Source: Ramlibacter sp. (GTDB lineage: Bacteria > Pseudomonadota > Gammaproteobacteria > Burkholderiales > Burkholderiaceae_C). From it: a stretch of 64,000 nt of DNA. How positions within the stretch are numbered: the stretch's first letter is position 1; each line of letters opens with the position of its first letter. The position numbers and the translations under genes were made by a program. The stretch is from contig JAHBZM010000001.1 in the NCBI GenBank assembly GCA_019635435.1, positions 4,092,001-4,156,000 on the forward strand. The letters run 5' to 3'. Under the pieces are notes generated by a model. That model was not told where the DNA came from, made no database searches, and saw nothing but the letters and a program-made list of their open reading frames with translations. Of the stretch, positions 16,884-24,713 are shown one piece after another.

Positions 16884-19163
16884 ATGCAAACGCCTGAACA
16901 ACCCGTCCTGCGCGACATCGTCCTCATTGGCGGCGGGCACAGCCATGTGGGCGTGCTGCGGCGCTTTGGCATGCAGCCCGAACCCGGCGTGCGGCTCACC
17001 GTGATCTGCACCGACACGCACACGCCCTATTCCGGCATGCTGCCGGGCTACATCGCCGGGCATTACGACTATGACGAGGTGCACATCGACCTGGCGCGCC
17101 TTGCGGTGTTTGCCGGCGCGCGGCTGTACCGCGACGAAGTCATCGGCATCGACCGCGTCGCGGGCCAGGTGCTGTGCGCCCACCGCCCGCCCGTGCCCTA
17201 CGACCTGCTGTCGGTCAACATCGGCTCCACGCCGCAGGTTGCCAAGGTGCCCGGGGCCGCCGAACATGCCGTGCCGGTCAAGCCCATCCACCAGTTCAAC
17301 CAGCGCTGGCTGGCCCTGCTGGCGCGCGTGCGCGAGCATGCCGGCCCCACCACGCTCGCGGTGGTGGGCGGCGGCGCCGGTGGCGTGGAACTCACGCTGG
17401 CCATGCAGCACCGGCTGCGCCACGAGCTGGTAGCCCTGGGCCGCGACCCCGACGAGCTGACGTTTCACCTGTTCACCGCCAGCGCCACCCTCCTGCCCAC
17501 GCACAACGCGGGCGTGCAACGCCGGTTTGAGCGCGTGCTGGCGCAGCGCGGCGTGAAGCTGCACCTCAACGCCGAAGTCCAGCAGGTCCGCGAGGGCCAG
17601 TTGCAGACCGCCACAGGCGCCAGGCAGAACGCCGACGAGATCATCTGGGTCACGCAGGCCGGCGGGCCCGCCTGGCTGCGCAGCACCGGGCTGGCACTGG
17701 ACGCCGGCGGCTTCATCCAGGTGAACGACTGCCTGCAGACCCTGACCGACCCGCGCATCTTTGCGGCCGGCGACATCGCCGCCATCGTGGACCGCCCGCT
17801 GGAGAAGGCCGGCGTGTTTGCGGTGCGCATGGGGCCGCCGCTGGCCGACAACCTGCGCCGCAGCGTGCGGGGCCTGCCGCTGCGCCCCTACCGGCCGCAG
17901 CGCCGCTGGCTGGCGCTGATCAGCACCGGCGACCGCCACGCCATCGCCTCGCGCGGCGCGCTGGGCTTTGAGGGCGACTGGGTCTGGCGCTGGAAGGACT
18001 GGATCGACCGCCGCTTCATGCAGCGCTTCAGCGAGTTCCCGCCCATGGCCAGCCAGCCACCGGTCGCCATCGCACCCACGCTGCCGCTGACGCCCGACGA
18101 GTCGCTGCAGGCCCTCTCGGCCATCGCCATGCGCTGCGGCGGTTGCGGCGCCAAGGTGGGCGCCACTGTGCTGTCACGCGCGCTGGGCGGGCTGCATCCC
18201 GTGGAGCGTGACGATGTGCTGGTGGGCCTGCAATCGCCCGACGACGCGGCCATCGTGCGCGTGCCGCCGGGCAAGGCCATGGTGCACACGGTGGATTTCT
18301 TCCGCGCGTTCATTGACGACCCCTACCTGTTCGGCAAGGTCGCGGCCCACCATGCACTGGGCGACATCTTTGCGATGGGTGGCGAAGCGCAATCGGCCAC
18401 GGCCATTGCCACGGTGCCCGCGGGCCTGGAGGCCAAGGTGGGTGACCTTCTGCTGCAGATGATGACCGGGGCCGTGGAGGTGCTCAACGAAGCCGGCTGC
18501 GCGCTGGTCGGCGGCCACACCGGCGAAGGCCGCGAGCTGGCGCTGGGCTTTGCCATCAACGGGCTGGTGGACGATAACCTGAAGGGCGTGATGCGCAAGG
18601 GCGGCATGCGCCCCGGCGACGTGCTGCTGCTGACCAAGCCGCTGGGCACGGGCACGCTGTTTGCCGCGCACGCGCTGGCCGCTGCCAGGGGCCGCTGGAT
18701 CGACGCCGCGCTGCAGTCGATGCAGGTGTCCAACCGCGCTGGCTCGCAGATCCTGCGAACCCATGGCGCCACCGCCTGCACCGATGTCACGGGCTTTGGC
18801 CTGCTGGGCCACCTGGTGGAGATGACCCGGCCCTCCGGCGTGGACGCCGAACTGCAGCTGTCGGCACTGCCGTTGCTCGATGGGGCGTTGGACTGCGTGG
18901 CCGCCGGCATGGTGAGCTCGCTGCAGCCCGCCAACGTGCGGCTGCGCCGCGCCATCCGCAACCAGGACGTGTTTGTGAGCGACCCGCGCTACCCGCTGCT
19001 GTTTGACCCGCAGACCGCGGGCGGGCTGCTGGCGAGTGTGCCGGCGGATCAGGCCGCCGCCTGTCTGGCGGCGTTGCGGGAGGCGGGGTATGCCAGCGCC
19101 GCCTTCATTGGGCGAGTGTTGGCGCAGGGCGACGAGATGGCGCCTGTGGGGCTGGTGCGATGA
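16884..19163 (+). CDS. selD: FAD-dependent oxidoreductase fused to selenide, water dikinase (SelD)
   Basis: Residues ~1-400 are a pyridine nucleotide-disulfide-type FAD oxidoreductase (DIVLIGGGHSHVGVL, VVGGGAGGVELTLAM, IFAAGDIAAI). It resembles NADH:quinone-reductase-like proteins and lacks a CxxxxC redox pair. Residues ~410-759 are SelD, which makes selenophosphate from selenide and ATP. The catalytic Cys421 and Lys424 are present (RCGGCGAKVG), with metal and ATP motifs DDAAIV, ALGDIFAMGG, GGHTGEG, CTDVTGFGLLGH and DPQTAGGLLASV. The oxidoreductase half may generate or handle selenide. No selA, selB, selC or mnmH is in the window, so the use of the selenophosphate is unknown. Confidence 0.9.
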   Translation: MQTPEQPVLRDIVLIGGGHSHVGVLRRFGMQPEPGVRLTVICTDTHTPYSGMLPGYIAGHYDYDEVHIDLARLAVFAGARLYRDEVIGIDRVAGQVLCAHRPPVPYDLLSVNIGSTPQVAKVPGAAEHAVPVKPIHQFNQRWLALLARVREHAGPTTLAVVGGGAGGVELTLAMQHRLRHELVALGRDPDELTFHLFTASATLLPTHNAGVQRRFERVLAQRGVKLHLNAEVQQVREGQLQTATGARQNADEIIWVTQAGGPAWLRSTGLALDAGGFIQVNDCLQTLTDPRIFAAGDIAAIVDRPLEKAGVFAVRMGPPLADNLRRSVRGLPLRPYRPQRRWLALISTGDRHAIASRGALGFEGDWVWRWKDWIDRRFMQRFSEFPPMASQPPVAIAPTLPLTPDESLQALSAIAMRCGGCGAKVGATVLSRALGGLHPVERDDVLVGLQSPDDAAIVRVPPGKAMVHTVDFFRAFIDDPYLFGKVAAHHALGDIFAMGGEAQSATAIATVPAGLEAKVGDLLLQMMTGAVEVLNEAGCALVGGHTGEGRELALGFAINGLVDDNLKGVMRKGGMRPGDVLLLTKPLGTGTLFAAHALAAARGRWIDAALQSMQVSNRAGSQILRTHGATACTDVTGFGLLGHLVEMTRPSGVDAELQLSALPLLDGALDCVAAGMVSSLQPANVRLRRAIRNQDVFVSDPRYPLLFDPQTAGGLLASVPADQAAACLAALREAGYASAAFIGRVLAQGDEMAPVGLVR

Positions 19164-19311
19164 GTCATCGCCTCGCGCCGCGACTCGAGCTCAGGGTGTG
19201 CAACACGAGAAAATGTGTGCGCCCACTCACATATTTACTCTTTCCCTCACATTCGGCTAAGTCTGAGGGGTTACCCTAGGGGCTGGCTATCTGACCGATA
19301 GAACCTCCCGA

Positions 19312-19338
19312 TTAGCACTCGATCTACCAGAGTGCTAA
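19312..19338. promoter_or_regulatory. CIRCE operator (HrcA site) upstream of rpoH
   Basis: A perfect 9-9-9 element: TTAGCACTC (19312-19320), 9-nt spacer, GAGTGCTAA (19330-19338). This is the canonical CIRCE sequence bound by HrcA. It lies 30 bp before the rpoH start codon, so HrcA probably represses rpoH. Control of rpoH by CIRCE is known in betaproteobacteria. The 150 bp before it, back to selD, must hold the promoter, but I cannot place it confidently. Confidence 0.93.
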
Positions 19339-19368
19339 CATTGATTCTGATTTGAAAGGAGTTCTGGT

Positions 19369-20304
19369 ATGACTACTGCCACTGGAGCCTCTCCCGCCAC
19401 CGCGCTCGCCGTTGCCAACCCTTGGGCTGTTGTGCCCCCGCTGGGCAACCTCGACGCCTATATTTCCGCCGTCAACCGGCTGCCGATGCTCACGCTCGAG
19501 GAAGAGCAGACCTTCGCGCGCAAGCTCAAGGATGAAAACGACCTCGAAGCCGCCGGAAAGCTGGTGCTGTCGCACCTGCGCCTGGTGGTGTCGGTCTCGC
19601 GCAAGTACCTGGGTTATGGCCTGCCCCACGGCGACCTGATCCAGGAAGGCAACATCGGCCTGATGAAGGCCGTGAAGCGCTTTGACCCCGACCAGGGCGT
19701 GCGCCTGGTGAGCTACGCCCTGCACTGGATCCGCGCCGAGATCCATGAGTACATCCTGAAGAACTGGCGCATGGTCAAGGTGGCCACCACCAAGGCCCAG
19801 CGCAAGCTGTTCTTCAACCTGCGCTCGATGAAGCAGGGCTTCAAGGACGACGCCGATGTGGAAACCCACCGCGACACGCTGACCGACGCCCAGATCGACG
19901 TCATGGCCAAGGAGCTGAACGTCAAGCGCGAGGAAGTCATCGAGATGGAAACGCGCATGTCGGGCGGCGATGTGATGCTGGACCCGGCGCCCAATGACGA
20001 TGGCGAAGAAGGCTTCGGCCCGATCGCCTACCTGGCCGACGCCAGCCACGAGCCCACGGCCATGATGGAGTCGCGCCAGCGTGACGAGCTGGCCACCGAC
20101 GGCATTGCCACCGCGCTGGAAAGCCTGGACGCGCGCAGCCGCCGCATCGTGGAGGAGCGCTGGCTCAAGGTCAACGACAACGGCTCGGGCGGCCTCACGC
20201 TGCACGACCTGGCCGCCGAATACGGCGTGAGCGCCGAGCGGATCCGCCAGATCGAGGTGGCCGCCATGAAGAAAATGAAGAAGGCGCTGGCGGCGTACGC
20301 CTGA
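19369..20304 (+). CDS. rpoH: RNA polymerase heat-shock sigma factor RpoH (sigma-32)
   Basis: This sigma factor directs transcription of chaperone and protease genes. The protein (311 aa) shows sigma-70 region 2 (LVLSHLRLVVSVSRKYLGYG, HGDLIQEGNIGLMKAVKRFD, SYALHWIRAEIHEYIL). The RpoH-specific box is clear (TTKAQRKLFFNLR), and region 4 helix-turn-helix reads LAAEYGVSAERIRQIEVAAM. A strong Shine-Dalgarno (AAAGGAG) precedes ATG 19369. The gene stands alone between a CIRCE operator and an intrinsic terminator, so it is a single-gene unit under HrcA control. Confidence 0.97.
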   Translation: MTTATGASPATALAVANPWAVVPPLGNLDAYISAVNRLPMLTLEEEQTFARKLKDENDLEAAGKLVLSHLRLVVSVSRKYLGYGLPHGDLIQEGNIGLMKAVKRFDPDQGVRLVSYALHWIRAEIHEYILKNWRMVKVATTKAQRKLFFNLRSMKQGFKDDADVETHRDTLTDAQIDVMAKELNVKREEVIEMETRMSGGDVMLDPAPNDDGEEGFGPIAYLADASHEPTAMMESRQRDELATDGIATALESLDARSRRIVEERWLKVNDNGSGGLTLHDLAAEYGVSAERIRQIEVAAMKKMKKALAAYA

Positions 20305-20329
20305 TCAGCGCAACGCTTTGAAACCCGAA

Positions 20330-20355
20330 AGGCCCGGCATCCCCGGGCCTTTTTT
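20330..20355 (+). terminator. Intrinsic terminator of rpoH
   Basis: Stem AGGCCCGG (20330-20337) and CCGGGCCT (20343-20350) with a 5-nt loop, followed by a run of T. Confidence 0.9.
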
Positions 20356-20379
20356 GTGACAATCAGCCCGGTGTCAAGA

Positions 20380-22080
20380 ATGCGCAAATGGTGGGTGGGG
20401 GTGCTCTGGCTGGCGGGCCTGTGCGCCGCCGTGGCGCAGGAACTGCCCGGCCCCATCACGCTGACCCCCACCACCGCGCCGCTGTCGCTGGACAACCGCA
20501 GCCTGTACTGGATAGACCCGACGGCGCAGGTCAAGGTCGAGCAGCTGGAAGCGGGCGAGCCGCCGGTGCCCTGGGCGCTGCGCGGCACGCACCCCCAGTA
20601 CAACATCGACGGCAAGGCCCTGTGGTTCCAGTTTGACGCCGTCACGCCGCCCACCGGCCACTGGTTTCTTGAACTGGCTTCGTCGGGGGTGGACCGGGCC
20701 CAGCTGTTCTACCGCGGCGCCGACGGGCAGTGGGTGCGCCACGAGGCCGGCGACAGCAAGGCCGTGTCCGACTGGCCGCTGCCCGGCCGTTTCCCGACCT
20801 TCGAGCTGGCCGGCCGCCGCGGCGACGTGGTGCGCTACTGGCTGCGCGTGGAGCATGCGCGCGTCAATTTCGCCACGCCGCTGAACCTGTACAACCTGCG
20901 CGAGCTGGCCGCCTCGCGCGAGCGCGAGCAGTTCCTGCTGGGCGCCTACTTTGGCCTGGCCGCGCTGATCGTGCTCGTGTCCCTGGCCAACGCCGTGGTC
21001 TACCGCGACCGCAACTTTGCGGCCTATGCGACCTATGTGTTCGCGCTGAGCGCGGGGCAGCTGGCCTACTTGGGCGTGGGCGCCCAGCACATCTGGAACG
21101 AATGGCTGCGCTGGAACGAGGTGGCCACCTTCATCCTGCCGGGCGTGTCGTCGGCCGTGGGCCTGTGGTTCGTGCGCATGGTGACCGAGCCCGCGCGCTT
21201 TTCGCGCCACCTGGACCTCGCGGTGTGGGCCCTGATCCTGGCCGTGCTGTCGTCGGTGGCGCTGGACACGGTGCTGACATCGCGCGCCAGCTTCGCCGTG
21301 GTCATGGTGCTGACGGTGCTGTCGCTGGCCGTGGTCATGGTGCTGATCGGGCTGGTCTGGGCCCAGGGCGATGACCCGGCCATCCGCCTCATTGCGCTGG
21401 GCTTTATGCCGGTGGTGCTGCTGGCGCTGTTCCCGCTGGCGCGGGGGATGAACCTGATCCCCACCAGCGCGCTGACGCGCTATGGCCTGTCGATTGGCGC
21501 GATGCTGGAGATGCCCATCCTGTTCTACGCGCTGAGCCTGCGCGGCACCCTGCGGCGCGAGACCCAGGTGCGGGCCGCCTCGCTGTCGCGCACCGACCCG
21601 CTCACCGGGCTGGCCGACAACCGCACCTTGATGCGCCGCCTTGACGGCGCGCTGGCCCGCGCGGCCAGCCAGGGCCATTCGTGCGCGCTGCTGGTGGTCA
21701 GGCTGGCCAACCTGGACAGCATGGTGCTGGAGCACGGTCGCGAGACCGGCGACCGCGCCCTGGTGCTGGCCACCTCGCTGCTGCGCCATGTGGTGACCGA
21801 TGTGGACCTCGTGGCCCGCGTGGGCGAGCAGCAATTCGCGCTGCTGCTTGACGGGCCCACCACCGACCTGGCGGTACAGGCCTGCGCCACGCGCGTGGTG
21901 GCCAGCGGGCTGCGCGAGTCCGAGGCATTGCCCGGCGGCGTGACGCTGCGCTTCCACGTGGCCGCCGCGATCCTGCCCGACGGCCAGCGCGACGCGGCCA
22001 GTAGCCTGAAGTGGTTACAGGAGGTGGTGGCCGAGATGGCCAGGGACACACGCAAGTCGATTCGCGCCATGAATTTCTGA
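20380..22080 (+). CDS. 7TMR-DISM sensor with degenerate GGDEF domain
   Basis: This is a 566-aa inner-membrane signalling protein. A signal peptide (WWVGVLWLAGLCAAVAQ) leads to a periplasmic 7TMR-DISM extracellular beta domain (~30-165). Seven membrane helices (~185-395) and a C-terminal diguanylate cyclase-like domain (~405-560; SRTDPLTGLADNRTLMRRL) follow. The signature that should read GGDEF/GGEEF is instead GEQQF (RVGEQQFALLL), so cyclase activity is unlikely and a regulatory or c-di-GMP/GTP-sensing role is more plausible. The start at ATG 20380 is preferred; a GTG at 20356 would begin at the rpoH terminator. Confidence 0.8.
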   Translation: MRKWWVGVLWLAGLCAAVAQELPGPITLTPTTAPLSLDNRSLYWIDPTAQVKVEQLEAGEPPVPWALRGTHPQYNIDGKALWFQFDAVTPPTGHWFLELASSGVDRAQLFYRGADGQWVRHEAGDSKAVSDWPLPGRFPTFELAGRRGDVVRYWLRVEHARVNFATPLNLYNLRELAASREREQFLLGAYFGLAALIVLVSLANAVVYRDRNFAAYATYVFALSAGQLAYLGVGAQHIWNEWLRWNEVATFILPGVSSAVGLWFVRMVTEPARFSRHLDLAVWALILAVLSSVALDTVLTSRASFAVVMVLTVLSLAVVMVLIGLVWAQGDDPAIRLIALGFMPVVLLALFPLARGMNLIPTSALTRYGLSIGAMLEMPILFYALSLRGTLRRETQVRAASLSRTDPLTGLADNRTLMRRLDGALARAASQGHSCALLVVRLANLDSMVLEHGRETGDRALVLATSLLRHVVTDVDLVARVGEQQFALLLDGPTTDLAVQACATRVVASGLRESEALPGGVTLRFHVAAAILPDGQRDAASSLKWLQEVVAEMARDTRKSIRAMNF

Positions 22081-22151
22081 CGATCTGCCTGTAGCATGAC
22101 GGCCTGCCGCGGCCAACCCGCCGGGCTTTCCAAACTCAAGGAGTCTTCCGC

Positions 22152-23189
22152 ATGTTCAAGCAACTTCCCCGCCGGGCCACCCTGCTGGCCGCCGTCGCAC
22201 TCGTGTGCGGCACCGCCCTGGCCCAGACGCCCGCCAAAAGCCCGGCGTCCAAGCCTGCCAAGAGCGCCAAGAGCACCGAGGGCGCGCCACTGAACTGGCC
22301 CACCAAGCCGGTGCGCCTGATGGTGGGCTTCCCCGGCGGCTCCACGCCCGACCTGGTGGCCCGCACCATCGCCGAGCCGCTGTCCAAGGCGCTGGGCCAG
22401 CCGGTGGTCGTCGAGAACCGGCCCGGCGCGGGCGGCAACATCGCGGCCGACGTGGTGGCCAAGTCCACCGACAACCACACGCTGGGCATCATGATCAACG
22501 GCAACATGACGATCGCCAAGATCCTGAACCCGGCCACGCCGTTTGACCCGATCAAGGACCTCGCGCCGATCAGCCTGATCGGCACCGCGCCGCTGCTGCT
22601 CACCGCGCCGGCCAGCCTGCCCTTCAACAACGCGCAGGAGTTCTTCCTGGCCGCGCGCAACGGCGGTGACAAGTGGAGCTACGCCTCGCCCGGCATCGGC
22701 ACCGTGGGCCACATCGGCATGGAACTGCTCAAGACCAAGACCAACATTGCGCCGGTGCATGTGCCCTACCCCGGCAACCCGCAGGTCATCAACGCGATGA
22801 TCGGCGGTCAGATCCAGCTCGCGCTGCTGCCCCCGGGCCTGGCGGCGCCGCAGATCCGCGCCGGCAAGCTCAAGGCCGTGGGCGTGACCTCGGTCAACCG
22901 CAGCCCGCTGGTGCCCGAGTACCCCAGCCTGGACGAGGGCGGCGTGCGCGGCTTCCAGCTCGAGATCTGGACCGCCGCCGCGGGCCCGGCCAACCTGCCC
23001 AAGCCCATCGTGGCCAAGCTGTCGGGCCTGATCAGCGAGATCGCGCGCAGCCCCGACGTGCGCCAGAAGCTGTTCCAGCAAGGCTGGCAGGTGGCTGGCA
23101 CCTCGGCCGAAGGCCTGGCCAACCGGGTCAAGTCAGACACCAACCTGCTGGGCGGCGTGATTGTGATGCGCGGGATCAAGGCCCAGTAA
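22152..23189 (+). CDS. Bug/TctC-family periplasmic substrate-binding protein
   Basis: This is a tripartite tricarboxylate transporter-type solute receptor, a family greatly expanded in Burkholderiales. The signal peptide is RRATLLAAVALVCGTALAQ, followed by a Lys/Pro/Ala-rich linker. It then has the Bug fold (RLMVGFPGGSTPDLVARTIAE, VVVENRPGAGGNIAADVVAK, VPYPGNPQVINAMIGGQI). Length (345 aa) is slightly long because of the linker. No TctA/TctB membrane genes are adjacent, as is usual for orphan Bug receptors, so the ligand (probably an organic acid) cannot be assigned. A strong terminator follows. Confidence 0.88.
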   Translation: MFKQLPRRATLLAAVALVCGTALAQTPAKSPASKPAKSAKSTEGAPLNWPTKPVRLMVGFPGGSTPDLVARTIAEPLSKALGQPVVVENRPGAGGNIAADVVAKSTDNHTLGIMINGNMTIAKILNPATPFDPIKDLAPISLIGTAPLLLTAPASLPFNNAQEFFLAARNGGDKWSYASPGIGTVGHIGMELLKTKTNIAPVHVPYPGNPQVINAMIGGQIQLALLPPGLAAPQIRAGKLKAVGVTSVNRSPLVPEYPSLDEGGVRGFQLEIWTAAAGPANLPKPIVAKLSGLISEIARSPDVRQKLFQQGWQVAGTSAEGLANRVKSDTNLLGGVIVMRGIKAQ

Positions 23190-23211
23190 GCCGCCGCCTC
23201 CACCCCCCTCG

Positions 23212-23236
23212 AAAAAGCCGCCGCGAGCGGCTTTTT
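23212..23236 (+). terminator. Intrinsic terminator after Bug receptor gene
   Basis: Arms AAAAAGCCGC (23212-23221) and GCGGCTTTTT (23227-23236) with a 5-nt loop. A and T tracts flank the stem, so it can work in both directions between the convergent genes. Confidence 0.9.
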
Positions 23237-23242
23237 AAATCA

Positions 23243-23296
23243 AATCGGGCTGGAGTCCAGGCCTGGCGGCCACTGTGCGCTATGTTTTCTGTAGCG
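23243..23296 (-). repeat. Dispersed ~50-bp element, copy C
   Basis: On the minus strand it reads GCTAC-N7-ATAGC, then CAGTGGCC and GGACTCCAGCC. Its ATAG supplies the stop codon of the DNA alkylation repair gene. Confidence 0.8.
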
Positions 23297-24092
23297 TCCG
23301 GCGGGCGCGGCGGACAATGTAGGCGGTGGCCGGCGCCGCGGATTCCCGCGCCCACCGCTCGCACAGCCCGTCCACCCACTGCGGCTGGCTCTTGCTGGCG
23401 TCATTGAGCCAGTTGGCCACCGAGTTCTGCACATAGCGGCTGGCGTCGGCGCGCAGCGGCTCGATCAGGGGCAGCGCGCGCCAGGGCTCGGCCTTGAAGA
23501 CCTCGATCTGCGCGCACCAGACGCCGCGAGGGCGCGTGAGCTCGCTGGCAAAGCGGCGGACGTTCTCGTCGGTGCTGCGCACCCAGGGCAGCAGCAGGCC
23601 CAGCGCCTCGTCGGGCGCGGCCACCACCTCGTCACGCAGGGCCATCCAGGCAAACTCGCGCACGCCAAAGTGCGCGTCGGCCGCAAACCGGCGCACGCTC
23701 GCGAGCTTGCCGGCCAGGCCCAGGCCCGAGAACATCACCCACTGCGTGGCCCAGGCGCGCGCCACGTCGCTCGCGTGGCTGGCCAGCGCATGGGCCACGG
23801 CATCACGGTCCGCACGGGCCGCGGTCATGTCGTACAGCGCACGGGCCACATGCTCGTGGCGCTTCATGGGCTTGAAGGCGGCCAGCATGGCCAGCGTATC
23901 GGTCAGGCGCTCGGCATGAGCGTCCAGCCCGATGTGGCCGGCCACCGCACGGGCCAGCCGCGCGAGGTCGAGCGCAAGGAATTCATTGAGGTTGACCGTG
24001 GGCACGAGCCCGTCGCCCAGCGCCTGCAGCACCTCGGGCGGGATCAGCGCGATCCGCGCCGCGCCCTTGCGCCCCAGCAGGTGCTGCACCAT
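23280..24092 (-). CDS. DNA alkylation repair protein, AlkC/YhaZ-like HEAT-repeat family
   Basis: This 270-aa, all-helical HEAT-like-repeat protein resembles the AlkC/YhaZ group of DNA alkylation repair proteins. Supporting strings are LVPTVNLNEFLALDLARLAR, FKPMKRHEHVARALYDMTA, FGVREFAWMALRDEV, RRFASELTRPRGVW and DASRYVQNSVANWLND. Related proteins excise 3-methyl- or 7-alkyl-purines without flipping the base. The final residues (LQKT) and stop lie within repeat copy C, so the C-terminus may have been remodelled by it. It follows sco1 by 2 nt on the same strand and is probably co-transcribed with the oxidase assembly genes, though unrelated in function. Confidence 0.75.
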   Translation of the reverse strand: MVQHLLGRKGAARIALIPPEVLQALGDGLVPTVNLNEFLALDLARLARAVAGHIGLDAHAERLTDTLAMLAAFKPMKRHEHVARALYDMTAARADRDAVAHALASHASDVARAWATQWVMFSGLGLAGKLASVRRFAADAHFGVREFAWMALRDEVVAAPDEALGLLLPWVRSTDENVRRFASELTRPRGVWCAQIEVFKAEPWRALPLIEPLRADASRYVQNSVANWLNDASKSQPQWVDGLCERWARESAAPATAYIVRRARRTLQKT

Positions 24093-24094
24093 GG

Positions 24095-24703
24095 TCAGCG
24101 GCTCTTGAGCAGCAGCTTCACGTCGTCGGCCAGCGCCTGCGCGCCGCCACCGTAGCGCGTGTACAGGCGGATGTGGCCCTGCGTGTCGTAGATGTAGCTG
24201 CCCGCCGAGTGGTCCATGGTGTAGCTCGTGGGGGTCTTGCCGTCGACCTTCTTGTAGTAGACCTTGAAGTCCTTGGCCACGGCGGCGAGCTGCTCGGGCG
24301 TGCCGCGCAGCGCCAGAAATGACGGGTCGAAGTTGGCCATGTAGGCCTTGAGCACCTCGGGCGTGTCGCGCGCCGGATCGACCGTGATGAACACGCCCTG
24401 CAGCTTGTCGGCATCGGGGCCCAGCGAGCGCTTGACCTCGGCCAGTTCAACCATCGAGGTGGGGCAGACATCGGGGCACTGGGTGTAGCCGAAGAACACG
24501 ACCACGATCTTGCCCTTGAAGTCGGCGATGCCGCGCGGCTGGCCGTTGTGGTCGGTCAGCGGGAAGTCCTTGGCGTAGTCGGCGCCCGTGATGTCGATCG
24601 CGTGGAACTGCGGCTTTTGCTCCGAACAGGCAGTCAACAGGCCTGTAGTCCCCGCCAGCAGGGCACTTGCCGCTATGAAATACGTAGCAATTCGACGGTT
24701 CAT
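24095..24703 (-). CDS. SCO1/SenC copper chaperone for cytochrome c oxidase
   Basis: This membrane-anchored thioredoxin-fold protein delivers copper to the Cu-A site of oxidase subunit II. The copper-binding pair is in FFGYTQCPDVCPTSMVEL, and the third ligand, His, is in SYTMDHSAGSYIYD. The N-terminus is a lipoprotein signal with lipobox LLTAC, so it is tethered on the periplasmic face. Much of the signal core (YFIAASALLAGTTGL) is encoded by dispersed repeat copy D. Length (202 aa) is typical. It lies 10 nt downstream of ctaB in the assembly block. Confidence 0.93.
   Translation of the reverse strand: MNRRIATYFIAASALLAGTTGLLTACSEQKPQFHAIDITGADYAKDFPLTDHNGQPRGIADFKGKIVVVFFGYTQCPDVCPTSMVELAEVKRSLGPDADKLQGVFITVDPARDTPEVLKAYMANFDPSFLALRGTPEQLAAVAKDFKVYYKKVDGKTPTSYTMDHSAGSYIYDTQGHIRLYTRYGGGAQALADDVKLLLKSR
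24641..24691 (-). repeat. Dispersed ~50-bp element, copy D
   Basis: On the minus strand it reads GCTAC-N7-ATAGC, then CAAGTGCCC and GGACTACAGGCC. It is in sense orientation within sco1 and encodes the hydrophobic core of its lipoprotein signal, in the same reading frame as copy B in the DUF547 gene. Confidence 0.8.
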
Positions 24704-24713
24704 GTGAGAAGCC

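Noticed and set aside
20374..21957. A 527-codon minus-strand frame opposite the 7TM sensor
   Set aside because: His/Gln-rich antisense frame; the plus strand has helices, a signal peptide and a GGDEF-like domain.
20380..22080. Calling an active diguanylate cyclase
   Set aside because: The active-site motif reads GEQQF, which lacks the required acidic pair.
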